A stretch of DNA of 64,000 nt from Xylaria sp. FL1777 (Eukaryota > Ascomycota > Sordariomycetes > Xylariales > Xylariaceae), in NCBI GenBank assembly GCA_022578965.1, contig MU400650.1:1-64000 (forward strand). Reading direction: 5' to 3'. Shown here in pieces: positions 56,090-64,000 of this stretch. Each line of letters starts with the position of its first letter. The stretch's first letter is position 1. The notes beneath the pieces were generated by a model, which saw only the letters and a list, made by a program, of their open reading frames with translations, was not told the origin of the DNA and did no database searches. The translations under genes were made by a program, and so were the position numbers.

Positions 56090-56701
56090 TACCCTTCCCC
56101 AGTTACACTTTGTTTATGATAAGAAACACCAGCCCGGAGATATTCAACTCCACCCCCGTTAAACCCGATGAAATAAATAACACAACAGCAATCAGATGCA
56201 GGCAGCAATTGTCCAGGCCTGGTACAAAAGGAAACATGGGTGGCCTTTACAAATCTATTCAACATGTGAGTGTAATGGTCGATGGAGAACCATCTAAACA
56301 ACCAAATGTCTCGACACCACTCTATTTGTCGCAAATGCCGCCTCAATTTTTAGAAGGTCGCTGTCGATCGAAAATTCTAGCCGGGGCGGGTGGTAAAAAA
56401 AAAAGTTGTCGGTATTAGGAAAGATGAAACATTGTCGTGAAACCAAAACTGTAGAAAGACGAAGAATCGAAGGGTGAATGGTCCTCTGTTGCTGTGGCAC
56501 ACTGACGTCCTGGACAAATGGAATGCCCCTTGAACCAAGCCACGCATCCAGATCCGCTGTCTCGGCTACCGGCCTGGATGCAGAGCCTGTACTTGGTAAC
56601 CGCTCCTCTTCTCGTGAGGGTGGCAGCGTCGCTTCAGAACAGCACTTCAACGTCTCATGTCAGCGAGTGCTCGTTCAATGAATGCGCCGCTAGACGACAG
56701 T

Positions 56702-57019
56702 TCAAGGGGATTCCCACTTGGGGAGAAATTGGTCCCGGTTGTGGCAAATCAGAGGGCACGCCATGGATTGCTCACAACACTTTTTGCCCGGCTGGAAGCC
56801 GCCAGGTAGAGGGTCGGGGTAGTTGATGTCCGTTGGTGTTCTACGCTTGGGCGCAGGTCTCATTGCGGTTGTGGCTGCAGATGCAGATGGCCTGGTGGTC
56901 TTGGGCGGTGAAGACGTAGCCTGCGATTTATCTGAGGCATAGGCACCAGTATTCGAAGCGGATTGGTTGGAGGAAGACATGGTTTTGATGTTGCGTGGGC
57001 CAAATATCGCTCGAAGCAT
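56702..57019 (-). CDS. Hypothetical small Ser/Thr-rich protein with Cys-containing C-terminus
   Basis: A 105-residue ORF from ATG 57019, or 92 residues from the better-placed ATG at 56980 (MSSSNQSAS). Not recognised. The N-terminal 45 residues are Ser/Thr/Ala-rich, followed by a basic patch (RPAPKRRTPTD) and a compact C-terminus with CCEQSMACPLICHNRD, which could bind metal or form disulfides. There is no signal peptide from the second ATG. A TATATATATAAG word lies near 57142-57153, about 165 bp upstream. Amino acid composition looks genuine, but there is no independent support. Confidence 0.35.
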   Translation of the reverse strand: MLRAIFGPRNIKTMSSSNQSASNTGAYASDKSQATSSPPKTTRPSASAATTAMRPAPKRRTPTDINYPDPLPGGFQPGKKCCEQSMACPLICHNRDQFLPKWESP

Positions 57020-58271
57020 TCGGGAGGTAGTTGTGAACTTGAATATATGTGTGTGGGTGTCTTTTTCTATGTTTGATTGTTGAGGATAAGTAAAGATTGG
57101 ACTGTTCTCTCTAGACTACAGCATCACGACCAAGGCTTCGACTATATATATATAAGAGTATATCTATATATACACGTACAGCTACCAATTATAGCATAGT
57201 AATCCCACGAAGTTCCTACCCGTCAGTTGCACGACAGTAGGCTCTCCGTTCCACACCGAGATGACATGCGTGTGTGGTGCCCTGCGGTGCGACACACCAC
57301 GCAAGGAGATGCATCACTGGCTTGGAGTGGCTTTCCAGACGATTTCTGCCTGAAGCCGGAGACTGAATGGAGTAGGGTAGGAGAATGCGATTCGGTGTCT
57401 TCGCATTTCGACTCCCCGGCGTCGGCTGTCTTTGAAGGAGACAGGCATGGGACCATATCCCATTCTTCTGTGCAACGTAAGCATTGACGTATGGTGTTAT
57501 AAGGCTCGTAATCTGTCTGAGATGATTGGTGTGACGAAAGTTTTTTTGCACATGGCACGATGGTTCCTGTGATGGCCTTGCATGGTGGAAGTAGTAAGAT
57601 TCTGCTTGGAGTAGTAGCTGATGACATCGATTCTAGGTACGGTAGTTCCAGCTCTAAATAGATATCTAACCTGAGGTAGAGGCGGGAATACCGGTACTCT
57701 GTAAGACCAGAATCCAGGGTCGTGTAAGGTACTTAAAGTAGGAAGCTATATTGTACCTACCCATACACGAGTACCTAAAAGTACCGTATTTGAGAAGGAA
57801 AACATACCACAGGCAGACATACATATATGATGGGTCGCAGTGTACAGTACCTAACCTAAAGCGCTATGGCCACACTACTTACAGGTAGGTACCTCAGGTA
57901 ATACAGCTATCGCTACCAGACTATTTAGCGTAGGCCCACTAAAGCACTCAGCACTAGCACAGCTGTAACCCCGGCCACAGCCCGGCCCAGCCTTGTCCCC
58001 AGTTATACGTAATGACGTGCAGCGCCAATCCTTGATAGACATTCTTCCACAATATTACACAACATTTTGAACCACCAACTCGATGGGATGTGTCCATTGA
58101 AGTCCTGTCCGCACACTCCTCTCACCGCCATTCCGCCAAACGAATCCGACAAACCGCGACGAATGTGCGTGGCAGCTTTGTGACTCACGTAGACGTGGGC
58201 TTACGTCCCCTTTCGTCGCCCTTTTCCCGCCGCCTCGTCGTCTTCATCGTGACCGCCTCGGCTTCCCCAGA
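57020..58271. promoter_or_regulatory. Intergenic region and SPO7 promoter with TACCTA/TAGGTA words
   Basis: ORFs overlapping on both strands at 57216-57627 cannot be told apart from chance. TAGGTA/TACCTA words occur at about 57640-57660, 57735-57775 and 57885-57900 upstream of SPO7. TATATA runs lie at 57142-57172. The final 200 bp before 58272 look like a CT-rich leader. Confidence 0.4.
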
Positions 58272-59534
58272 ATGGCGGACTCTATCGACTCTATCGTCAA
58301 GGGCGCACCGCAGCCCGGTCACGAAATCAAGTCCCCTCCAGTCGGCACCAGTGGTGTCGATGGCTCGAAGCCTGCCGATCCGTTGCACAATGCCCCGAGC
58401 TCACCGTCCATGATCTACCTCAACATGCTCATCCTCGAGGCCTCCCTGCGCGCACAATACCTGGAATTACGAGCCCGCCGCCGCAAGCACACCTTCTTCC
58501 TCAGCCTGCTGTGCGTCTGGCTGGCCGCCTTTGGATATGCGCTCTTCTTGGCACCGCGTGAAGACGGCAATGGTGTCGGTGGCTCGGTCTACTGGGTGGT
58601 GGACATGACGGAGAAAGTATGCTTCATCAGCGGCGTTGTCACTGGAATCCTGGTGTGGGCCACGGGGATATGGGATCGTGGCATTCGATGGCCTCGTAGG
58701 TGGTTCGCCATATCTAATAGGGGGCTACGGGGCTTCAATTGCAAGCTCGTCATCATAAGAAGACCTTGGCTAGTTGAGATCATGTCGACAGTCACTTTCT
58801 TCTTCACGTATGGCGCATTCTCTAACAAGGCGGGACAATACCGATCTGTGGATCCTGCTATTATACGAGAAGTGGACAGAGAGCTGAACCTCGGAAGCAA
58901 GGAGCATCCTCAGCTGCCCTTTGTGAGTGGAGATGAGGAAAGAGGAGGCCACGAGGAGGATCTTGCACCCGGGGGTGACTATGTCAAGCTTCTCCTATGG
59001 CCCAAGCCATTTTCACCCAACTTCCGAGAGAACTGGGAGATATACAGGAATGATTATTGGGAGAGGGAGAATGAGCGGCGTGCTCTGCTAAGAAAAAAGC
59101 TACAGGCGAGAGACAAGCAAAACGCTAGACAGCAGAGCAGGTTGTTTTGGTGGTTCCCTGGTGGTCGTCGGATGGAAGAAAAGATACAGCATGGCACGGG
59201 CACCGACTTTGAGAAGAACCATTATCGCCGCACGTCGGCGATAATAAAGGAGAGTAAGCGTACTCGGAGTGGCAGCGTCCGGCGAGGTAGTACCTCGGCA
59301 GGGTCTTCGCGAGCTCCAACTCCCCCAGTAGATTCAGATGAGGCGAGTATTAGTAGAAAAGCCAGCACGGGTTCTAATGCGTCAGAGAAGAGACGCAAGA
59401 AACATCTTTCCACAACGTCGAGGTCCAAGCGAGCCGGCGCCGATTCTCAATCCGCCACACCTGAAAACTCGTCGCCCCTGGCTAGGGGAAGTAGCGTTGA
59501 TGGCGAAGGGTTAGATACAATAGCCGGAAATTGA
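58272..59534 (+). CDS. SPO7: SPO7-like regulatory subunit of the Nem1-Spo7 phosphatase
   Basis: A single exon of 420 residues. Nem1-Spo7 sits in the nuclear/ER membrane and dephosphorylates phosphatidate phosphatase Pah1, controlling lipid storage and nuclear shape; Spo7 is the binding subunit. Conserved parts: SMIYLNMLILEASLRAQYLELRARRRKHTFF, two membrane segments (HTFFLSLLCVWLAAFGYALFL about residues 73-93 and VCFISGVVTGILVWATGIW about 115-133), RRPWLVEIMSTVTFFFTYGAF and the block LLLWPKPFSPNFRENWEIYR. After about residue 300 the fungal-specific tail is basic and Ser/Thr-rich (KESKRTRSGSVRRGST), likely disordered and phosphorylated. It is longer than yeast Spo7 (259 residues), as usual in filamentous fungi. 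Confidence 0.9.
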   Translation: MADSIDSIVKGAPQPGHEIKSPPVGTSGVDGSKPADPLHNAPSSPSMIYLNMLILEASLRAQYLELRARRRKHTFFLSLLCVWLAAFGYALFLAPREDGNGVGGSVYWVVDMTEKVCFISGVVTGILVWATGIWDRGIRWPRRWFAISNRGLRGFNCKLVIIRRPWLVEIMSTVTFFFTYGAFSNKAGQYRSVDPAIIREVDRELNLGSKEHPQLPFVSGDEERGGHEEDLAPGGDYVKLLLWPKPFSPNFRENWEIYRNDYWERENERRALLRKKLQARDKQNARQQSRLFWWFPGGRRMEEKIQHGTGTDFEKNHYRRTSAIIKESKRTRSGSVRRGSTSAGSSRAPTPPVDSDEASISRKASTGSNASEKRRKKHLSTTSRSKRAGADSQSATPENSSPLARGSSVDGEGLDTIAGN

Positions 59535-60579
59535 CGCTCATAAAGATACCATAGACCTTGAATTTCGAGGCATACATAATACCACAGAATATTCCTTGGG
59601 GTGCATATAGACTTACGTATGCGTTGTTAGTTGTGTAGCATGAAGGAGCTATATCGCATGATTATAGTTAAAAAGCGGGTAGAGAGCTACAGAATTCGAG
59701 CTTTGAATACAACTGGCGTATACCTAGTATCAAATAGTGTATGTGTACCTGTTATTGAAACTCCAAAGGCATTAGAGATGAGACTTAATCTATTTAGAGT
59801 TATTCAGAAGCTCGGGTAAAGTATCTACATGTAGGTACGTACTTAAGTACATACCTTATCCCATCCTGGTATGGCAACAGACTAACCTTAACTAGTCTAG
59901 TACCTGGTCTACTCGAGCTTACTCGGTAACCTACCTATGTACCTACATATGTACCTAGTTAGACTAAGTACGTAGTACACAATACGGTAAATAGATGGAT
60001 ATTTGCAAGGACTGCCGGTACCCTCGAGGCAGGTATCACCAGCCAACATCAAGCTCACCTACCTCCTACGTACGTACGTGACCGACTTCCCCTTCCATAT
60101 GAAGATTACCTTTCCTTTGGCTACGCCGCTCTGTCTTCTATCGCCATGTCCTTCCTCCCTCGCAATCTTAGCAACTTGTTGACTCGTTATTCGCCCTCGA
60201 AAACACGATAGCTTTCTCACACGATCGCCAACATTCTACCGCACCAGGTATCTGCTTTATATATCTGTACAGCCTTTGCGAGCGTATCGACAGGGTTCTG
60301 TAACCCGTCGGTGGAATTCATACATTTACGGCTTACCATCTCCGCCCGGTTTCATTTCCACCAAGTCTTCCTTTGTGCATCCTCTCGTGTATCCTCTCGT
60401 GCATCCTCTCACGCACCCTCCCGCGCATAATCTCGCGTAACGTTGACGTCACAATCGTATGCGACCTTAGCTTCAAATTTCCAGTTGCTAAGCGAGGTGA
60501 GCCCCCAATAGCGCAAGGTAGTCTTGTCTTGTGAGACTAATCGCGAGGAAAAGCACACATTCGCATCGTAGGGGTCGAT
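59535..60579. promoter_or_regulatory. Intergenic region with dense TACCTA/GTACGTA words upstream of the phosphatase gene
   Basis: About 1 kb. Between 59825 and 60080 the words GTAGGTACGTACTTAAGTAC, TACCTACATATGTACCTAG and TACGTACGTACG occur, many self-complementary. Near 60375-60430 there is a short tandem array based on CCTCTCGTG/CACGC. No gene is supported; ORF 59631-59819 looks random. Confidence 0.45.
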
Positions 60580-61545
60580 ATGGACTCTCTCCCTTCCTAC
60601 CGCCAGACGGCGAAGCCCGCTGCTCCATACACCAAGAGGGCTCCCAGCCCACCGCCCGTTCTCATACCGACGACCAATTGGTCCATCCCCATGAAGGTGC
60701 TGCCCCGCTACGACAATATCGACCCGTCGTCGTTGAGCAAAGAGGACCTCGCTATCATCACGCAAAATGGCCTCGAGCAGGTTGCGCAAGACTCAGCCGT
60801 CCATTGGACCTACGAGAGTCGCCGCGTTGCCCAGCCCATTCTCGATTACCTCTATCTCGGCCCCTCGAGCATCGTGCGCAATCGCCAATGGCTCCGTGAT
60901 GAAGGCATTACTATGATCCTGGCCGCCCGAGACTCCCGACAGGCCGGCCTGAACCTCATGGTCTTCGACAAGCTGGCGCAAGAGATGGGAATCGAGGCTC
61001 GATACGTCGACGTTTCGGGCTACCATGAGCTAATCCGTGCTTTCCCTTCTGCTGTACGGATGATCAATGACCATATGCTTCGTATTTACCAGGAGCAAGC
61101 TGTAGAAACCCCGCATGTGAGTGTACAAAACGGAGCAATGGTAATTCATACATCCAAGTTCAAAAGGGGCAAGGTTCTCGTCTTCTGCGAAACAGGCAAC
61201 GACCGCTCCGCTAGCATCGTGAGCGCGTATTTAATGGCCGTCCTCGGCATGAGCACGGTTCAGGTGTGCCAATTCATCAACTATAAGCGATTCTGTGTCA
61301 GCATGGACGAAGACCTCAAGCATACGCTTACCGCCTATGAGGATATCTTGCTGGCCCAGCGCACGGTACATCAGCACGAGCTCAGATCTGACCTCACTTC
61401 TGTCCCGAAGAAAGCCAAGAGAGGAATCGATGAAACTGTTAATGACGACGGCGATGACGGAATGACGGGCATGGAACACTATCAGAGCTCAGACCGAGAT
61501 CGCTTTCTGGGTCGTGATCATTTTACGCCCTTCGTCGACGCCTAA
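60580..61545 (+). CDS. Dual-specificity phosphatase-like protein with atypical P-loop (STYX-like)
   Basis: A single exon of 321 residues. The DSP domain spans about residues 88-265: ILDYLYLGPSSIVRNRQWL, then the P-loop VLVFCETGNDRSASIVSAYLM. The canonical HCxxGxxRS signature reads F-C-E-T-G-N-D-R-S here, so Cys203 and Arg209 are present but the preceding His is Phe. The residue changes the Cys pKa in active enzymes, so activity may be weak; STYX pseudophosphatases, in contrast, lose the Cys. A segment around residues 180-195 (VSVQNGAMVIHTSKFKRG) is an insert relative to typical DSPs. The C-terminus carries KKAKR, which could be a nuclear signal. Substrate unknown. Confidence 0.8.
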   Translation: MDSLPSYRQTAKPAAPYTKRAPSPPPVLIPTTNWSIPMKVLPRYDNIDPSSLSKEDLAIITQNGLEQVAQDSAVHWTYESRRVAQPILDYLYLGPSSIVRNRQWLRDEGITMILAARDSRQAGLNLMVFDKLAQEMGIEARYVDVSGYHELIRAFPSAVRMINDHMLRIYQEQAVETPHVSVQNGAMVIHTSKFKRGKVLVFCETGNDRSASIVSAYLMAVLGMSTVQVCQFINYKRFCVSMDEDLKHTLTAYEDILLAQRTVHQHELRSDLTSVPKKAKRGIDETVNDDGDDGMTGMEHYQSSDRDRFLGRDHFTPFVDA

Positions 61546-63422
61546 GATACTAGTTTCTGGTACTCGGCTAGCTTGTCTTATTCTGTTTTCCAAGGTAGGA
61601 CGCGCTGGTCTCTCATACCTTGTTTCAGCAACTGCATACCATGCAGTCTCGGATGTAATGATAGCAATTGGCTCGTCTCGGTCAATAGGGGCATAAAAGC
61701 TGGAGTGTACTGATGTCTCATGGGACACGTGGAGTTATTGATGGTATAGAGGTTTCCGGCCGGACGAACGTGCGATCCGATGGGTTGGGCGTTATGAATT
61801 TGGTTGCATGTTATATACCCCTGTTGAGCTTTATTCTGTCTTTGCTTTTCTTTTCGGTTCTCTTATTAGAGAATGAAGAGAAGAACGTTCCTATCGAGGC
61901 TACATTTTCATTCCTCGAATTAATTTATGTTGGGAATAACCATACGTTGGTGCTGTGATCCCGCCTCTCCATAAAGATGGAGATAGGCGTGTTCGTACAA
62001 CTCCCCCTTCCCTCGACAAAATAACGGAGAAAAATAACTGGAGAGCGTTCTCATCGTAACTTGATATTAACTAGCCAGTCGTAGTATGCGACTCGCAACG
62101 ATAGACGTATTTGATCATACTAATTCGTTCTAGGGTTTCAGTGAACCGAGTTATCACCACACAGGCTCCACAGTAGACTGACTATCTAGTTGTAGCTTAA
62201 TCAAGTAAACAAGATACGGAGATCCGGAAAGGTGGGCCATGCGGAATACGGCCTCCGGATAACGGGGATCCGCGCGTAGTATTGGTTAGTTAATCAGGTC
62301 TCTACGTAGAAGCCAGTAGTTCTCACCCGCGGATCGAGCGCCTATTTGGGATTGGTTGTATAGATAATTGAAGGGCGGCGTGTACATGTCTAGGGAAAGT
62401 TCGTTGGACACGGGAGCGGGTGTGAAGGTTTCTAACATGTTGGTTTGCGCTGGGCGTGGATCAGTGAATTCCATGCCTCAGGTTTTCTACTAACACAGCT
62501 GCTTTTTATGAGGCCACTTTGGTTCTTACGCATTGATATCGGAATAAAAAGAAGAAGAAGAAGCCATCTCTTACAGTTTTCTCGCTCTCGCTCCATTTTA
62601 GTATTGCGCATCCGCCTTGGCGTAGGGAGGCTGGAGGCGTTCCAGACGAAGTTCTCGCCTATTTATATAGACATCAATGAGCAAGAATCCTCATCCTCAC
62701 GCTCGAGTCGGGCTCTGGAAAAACATTACCGTCAGTTCTAAATCCCAAAGGACCATCTGTTTATCTAGAATATGTTGCAATGATGGGCCCTGAGTTGGTA
62801 TATCCTCTGTAATTGACGAATGAGGCACATGTCAGTACACCCCTCGCCCCTGAGCTACAGCGTCTGGCCGTTGGTCCAGCTACAATGATAATTACTTACG
62901 CCCGGTCTAATGGCTTTTTTTTTTTTTTTTCTATTGACACGTCAAAATAAACTAGGCATTTTTGAAATAATAGACTGAAGATAAAGGGGAAATAGTCCAA
63001 AAACAGGTCAACTCCTATCTGCCGACCCTGGGCAACTGTATGTTCCCGCTGGTGAAGATCACAGTTGAGAAAATATAATAGTCACTTCTAGTTTGTCAAA
63101 AGCCGAGTAACGCCATCCTCTAGCTCCGAACACCAAATACATAAACTTGTGTCAAATCCGCATAGATGTCAAAACGTTTTGTCCCGGGGCAAGTGGATAA
63201 TCTATACGGTCGCATAGCCAGGTGAAAAGGAGGTCAATTGGCCCCAGAGAGCAACCCAGCATATATCCACCAAGTCCACTCTATCCTCCGACAATAGGGG
63301 TCAAGGTTCCTTACTGGAGCATGCTATGCACCTTGAATGTTCGTAATCTACTGCTCTGATAGTAGGTATCATATAAGAAAAGATTTGGTAGAGGGGTGGA
63401 AGAGTATATGATAGAGTATGAA
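61546..63422. other. Intergenic region with an LTR-like fragment near its right end
   Basis: About 1.9 kb with no supported gene. There is a GAA microsatellite at 62549-62563 and a poly-T of about 17 at 62915-62931. An inverted copy of the LTR family lies at about 63167-63312 (separate entry). Short ORFs (61713-61958, 62445-62741) lack protein character. Confidence 0.45.
63167..63312 (-). repeat. LTR-like fragment, inverted relative to the copy at 28839
   Basis: The reverse complement ends ...CCGGGACAAAACGTTTTGACA, close to the 3' end of the 28839-29037 LTR (CCGGGACAATAACCTCTGACA). It also shares GGGGCCAATTGACCT, the GCTATG-GACCG words and the TTGGTGGATATATG core. The TGTCAGG end could not be found, so the copy is truncated or diverged. 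Confidence 0.55.
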
Positions 63423-64000
63423 TTAAAAGGGTGATTCGGCAGACGTCTCTCCGCTAGGGCCGTCTCTCGAGTTGAAGAGCGGAGAGAAGTAAAGCGTTTC
63501 CTCTTCTGATGGTGTTAACGGAGTCAGTCCGAAGAGCTTGATTGCATTCTGCACAATCTTCAGTCGCTTTGCCCGCAAGACTGGATCTCTCCTCCTTTCG
63601 ATCATCCTCCAGAAGGTTCGGTCAATCCACTCCTCATGTTGAGACGTGTTGTGAGGGCAGCGCAAATGGATGACAATGATTTTCTGAGCTGCTTTTACCT
63701 CAGGGAGGACGTTAATCCCGTACTGGTCTCGCTGATAACAAGTGAATTTGAATCCCATGTGAGAGTATTCGTTTAAATCTGTTTCTACCGCGTCATGCCA
63801 GGCACCGCTGACGACACAGTGTGCTACCCCATGCAGTCGAGTGTACATGACAAGACTAAATACCGCGTTTGGATACTCTGGAGACCGAATAGGACGCATT
63901 TTAGAATATGCCGACTCCTTATTAGATGATGTATACATCTGCCACTTGAATTCCCAACCTGTCTTAGAAATCAGGTTCTTGATTTGGGGGAATGTGAGAG
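63423..64000 (-). CDS. Hypothetical protein, partial (5' part beyond the window)
   Basis: The minus-strand frame is open from the window end (in frame upstream of the ATG at 63938 as F-P-Q-I-K-N-L-I-S-K-T-G-W-E-F-K-W-Q) to a stop at 63423, so at least about 190 residues are visible and the start lies beyond 64000. Not recognised. The sequence looks genuine: ARLHGVAHC-like middle (YTRLHGVAHCVVSGAWHDAV), WIDRTFWRMIERRRDPVLRAKRL, and an acidic Ser-rich end. No catalytic motif was identified. Confidence 0.5.
   Translation of the reverse strand, partial: LTFPQIKNLISKTGWEFKWQMYTSSNKESAYSKMRPIRSPEYPNAVFSLVMYTRLHGVAHCVVSGAWHDAVETDLNEYSHMGFKFTCYQRDQYGINVLPEVKAAQKIIVIHLRCPHNTSQHEEWIDRTFWRMIERRRDPVLRAKRLKIVQNAIKLFGLTPLTPSEEETLYFSPLFNSRDGPSGETSAESPF

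Noticed and set aside
57216..57627. Overlapping ORFs on both strands (134 codons minus, 86 codons plus)
   Set aside because: Neither has recognisable features; mutually exclusive and of chance length.
1..64000. tRNA, rRNA or CRISPR loci
   Set aside because: No cloverleaf with A/B boxes, no rRNA-like sequence and no direct-repeat/spacer array was seen; CRISPR is not expected in a fungus.

Overview
The window looks like a chromosome segment from a filamentous ascomycete (Pezizomycotina, probably Sordariomycetes). Genes are monocistronic on both strands. Introns are 50-200 nt with GT...AG ends and branch points such as GCTAAC or ACTAAT. A RIP-like AT-rich block borders gene space. The families are fungal: HET domain, HeLo-NACHT-ankyrin, tannase, neprosin-like, GH55, P450.

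Layout. 1-3.76 kb is an AT-rich block with no intact gene. 3.8-6.2 kb is degenerate intergenic DNA with a palindromic element. 6.2-10.7 kb holds a large multi-exon gene of unknown function with a probable 1-nt frameshift. 11.2-12.4 kb is a LYC1-like acetyltransferase, divergent from VPS35 (13.1-16.0 kb, retromer). 18.1-20.9 kb is an M28/transferrin-receptor-like membrane peptidase with an easily missed in-frame intron. 22.2-23.4 kb is an F-box/2EXR-like protein. 23.9-25.5 kb is a cytochrome P450 with a GC-AG intron. 25.5-31.3 kb is a decayed zone with small ORFs and a GH55 glucanase pseudogene split by a solo LTR. 31.4-35.9 kb is a HeLo-NACHT-ankyrin-ZZ NLR-like gene with an assembly gap in its repeats. 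37.3-38.5 kb is PPM1/LCMT1, 39.5-40.6 kb a multi-pass membrane protein, and 41.6-42.6 kb SPT3 (SAGA). 42.6-46.5 kb is gene-poor. 46.5-47.7 kb is a secreted neprosin-family protein, 48.0-49.3 kb a broken HET gene, and 50.8-52.6 kb a secreted tannase/feruloyl esterase. 53.3-55.2 kb is a CLD1/ABHD-like mitochondrial hydrolase. 55.7-56.1 kb is a perfect-TIR MITE. 58.3-59.5 kb is SPO7, 60.6-61.5 kb an atypical dual-specificity phosphatase, and 63.4 kb to the end a partial unknown gene.

Conserved housekeeping genes (VPS35, LYC1, M28, PPM1, SPT3, SPO7, CLD1-like) are interleaved with accessory islands (NLR, HET, P450, secreted hydrolases, mobile elements). CLD1-like (cardiolipin remodelling) and SPO7 (phosphatidate phosphatase control) are both lipid genes, but their proximity need not be functional. 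The most notable items are the HeLo-NACHT-ankyrin-ZZ gene with near-identical ankyrin repeats, the 359-bp MITE, and the GH55 gene caught in the process of inactivation. All protein names rest on motif and sequence recognition by eye; no database search was run.
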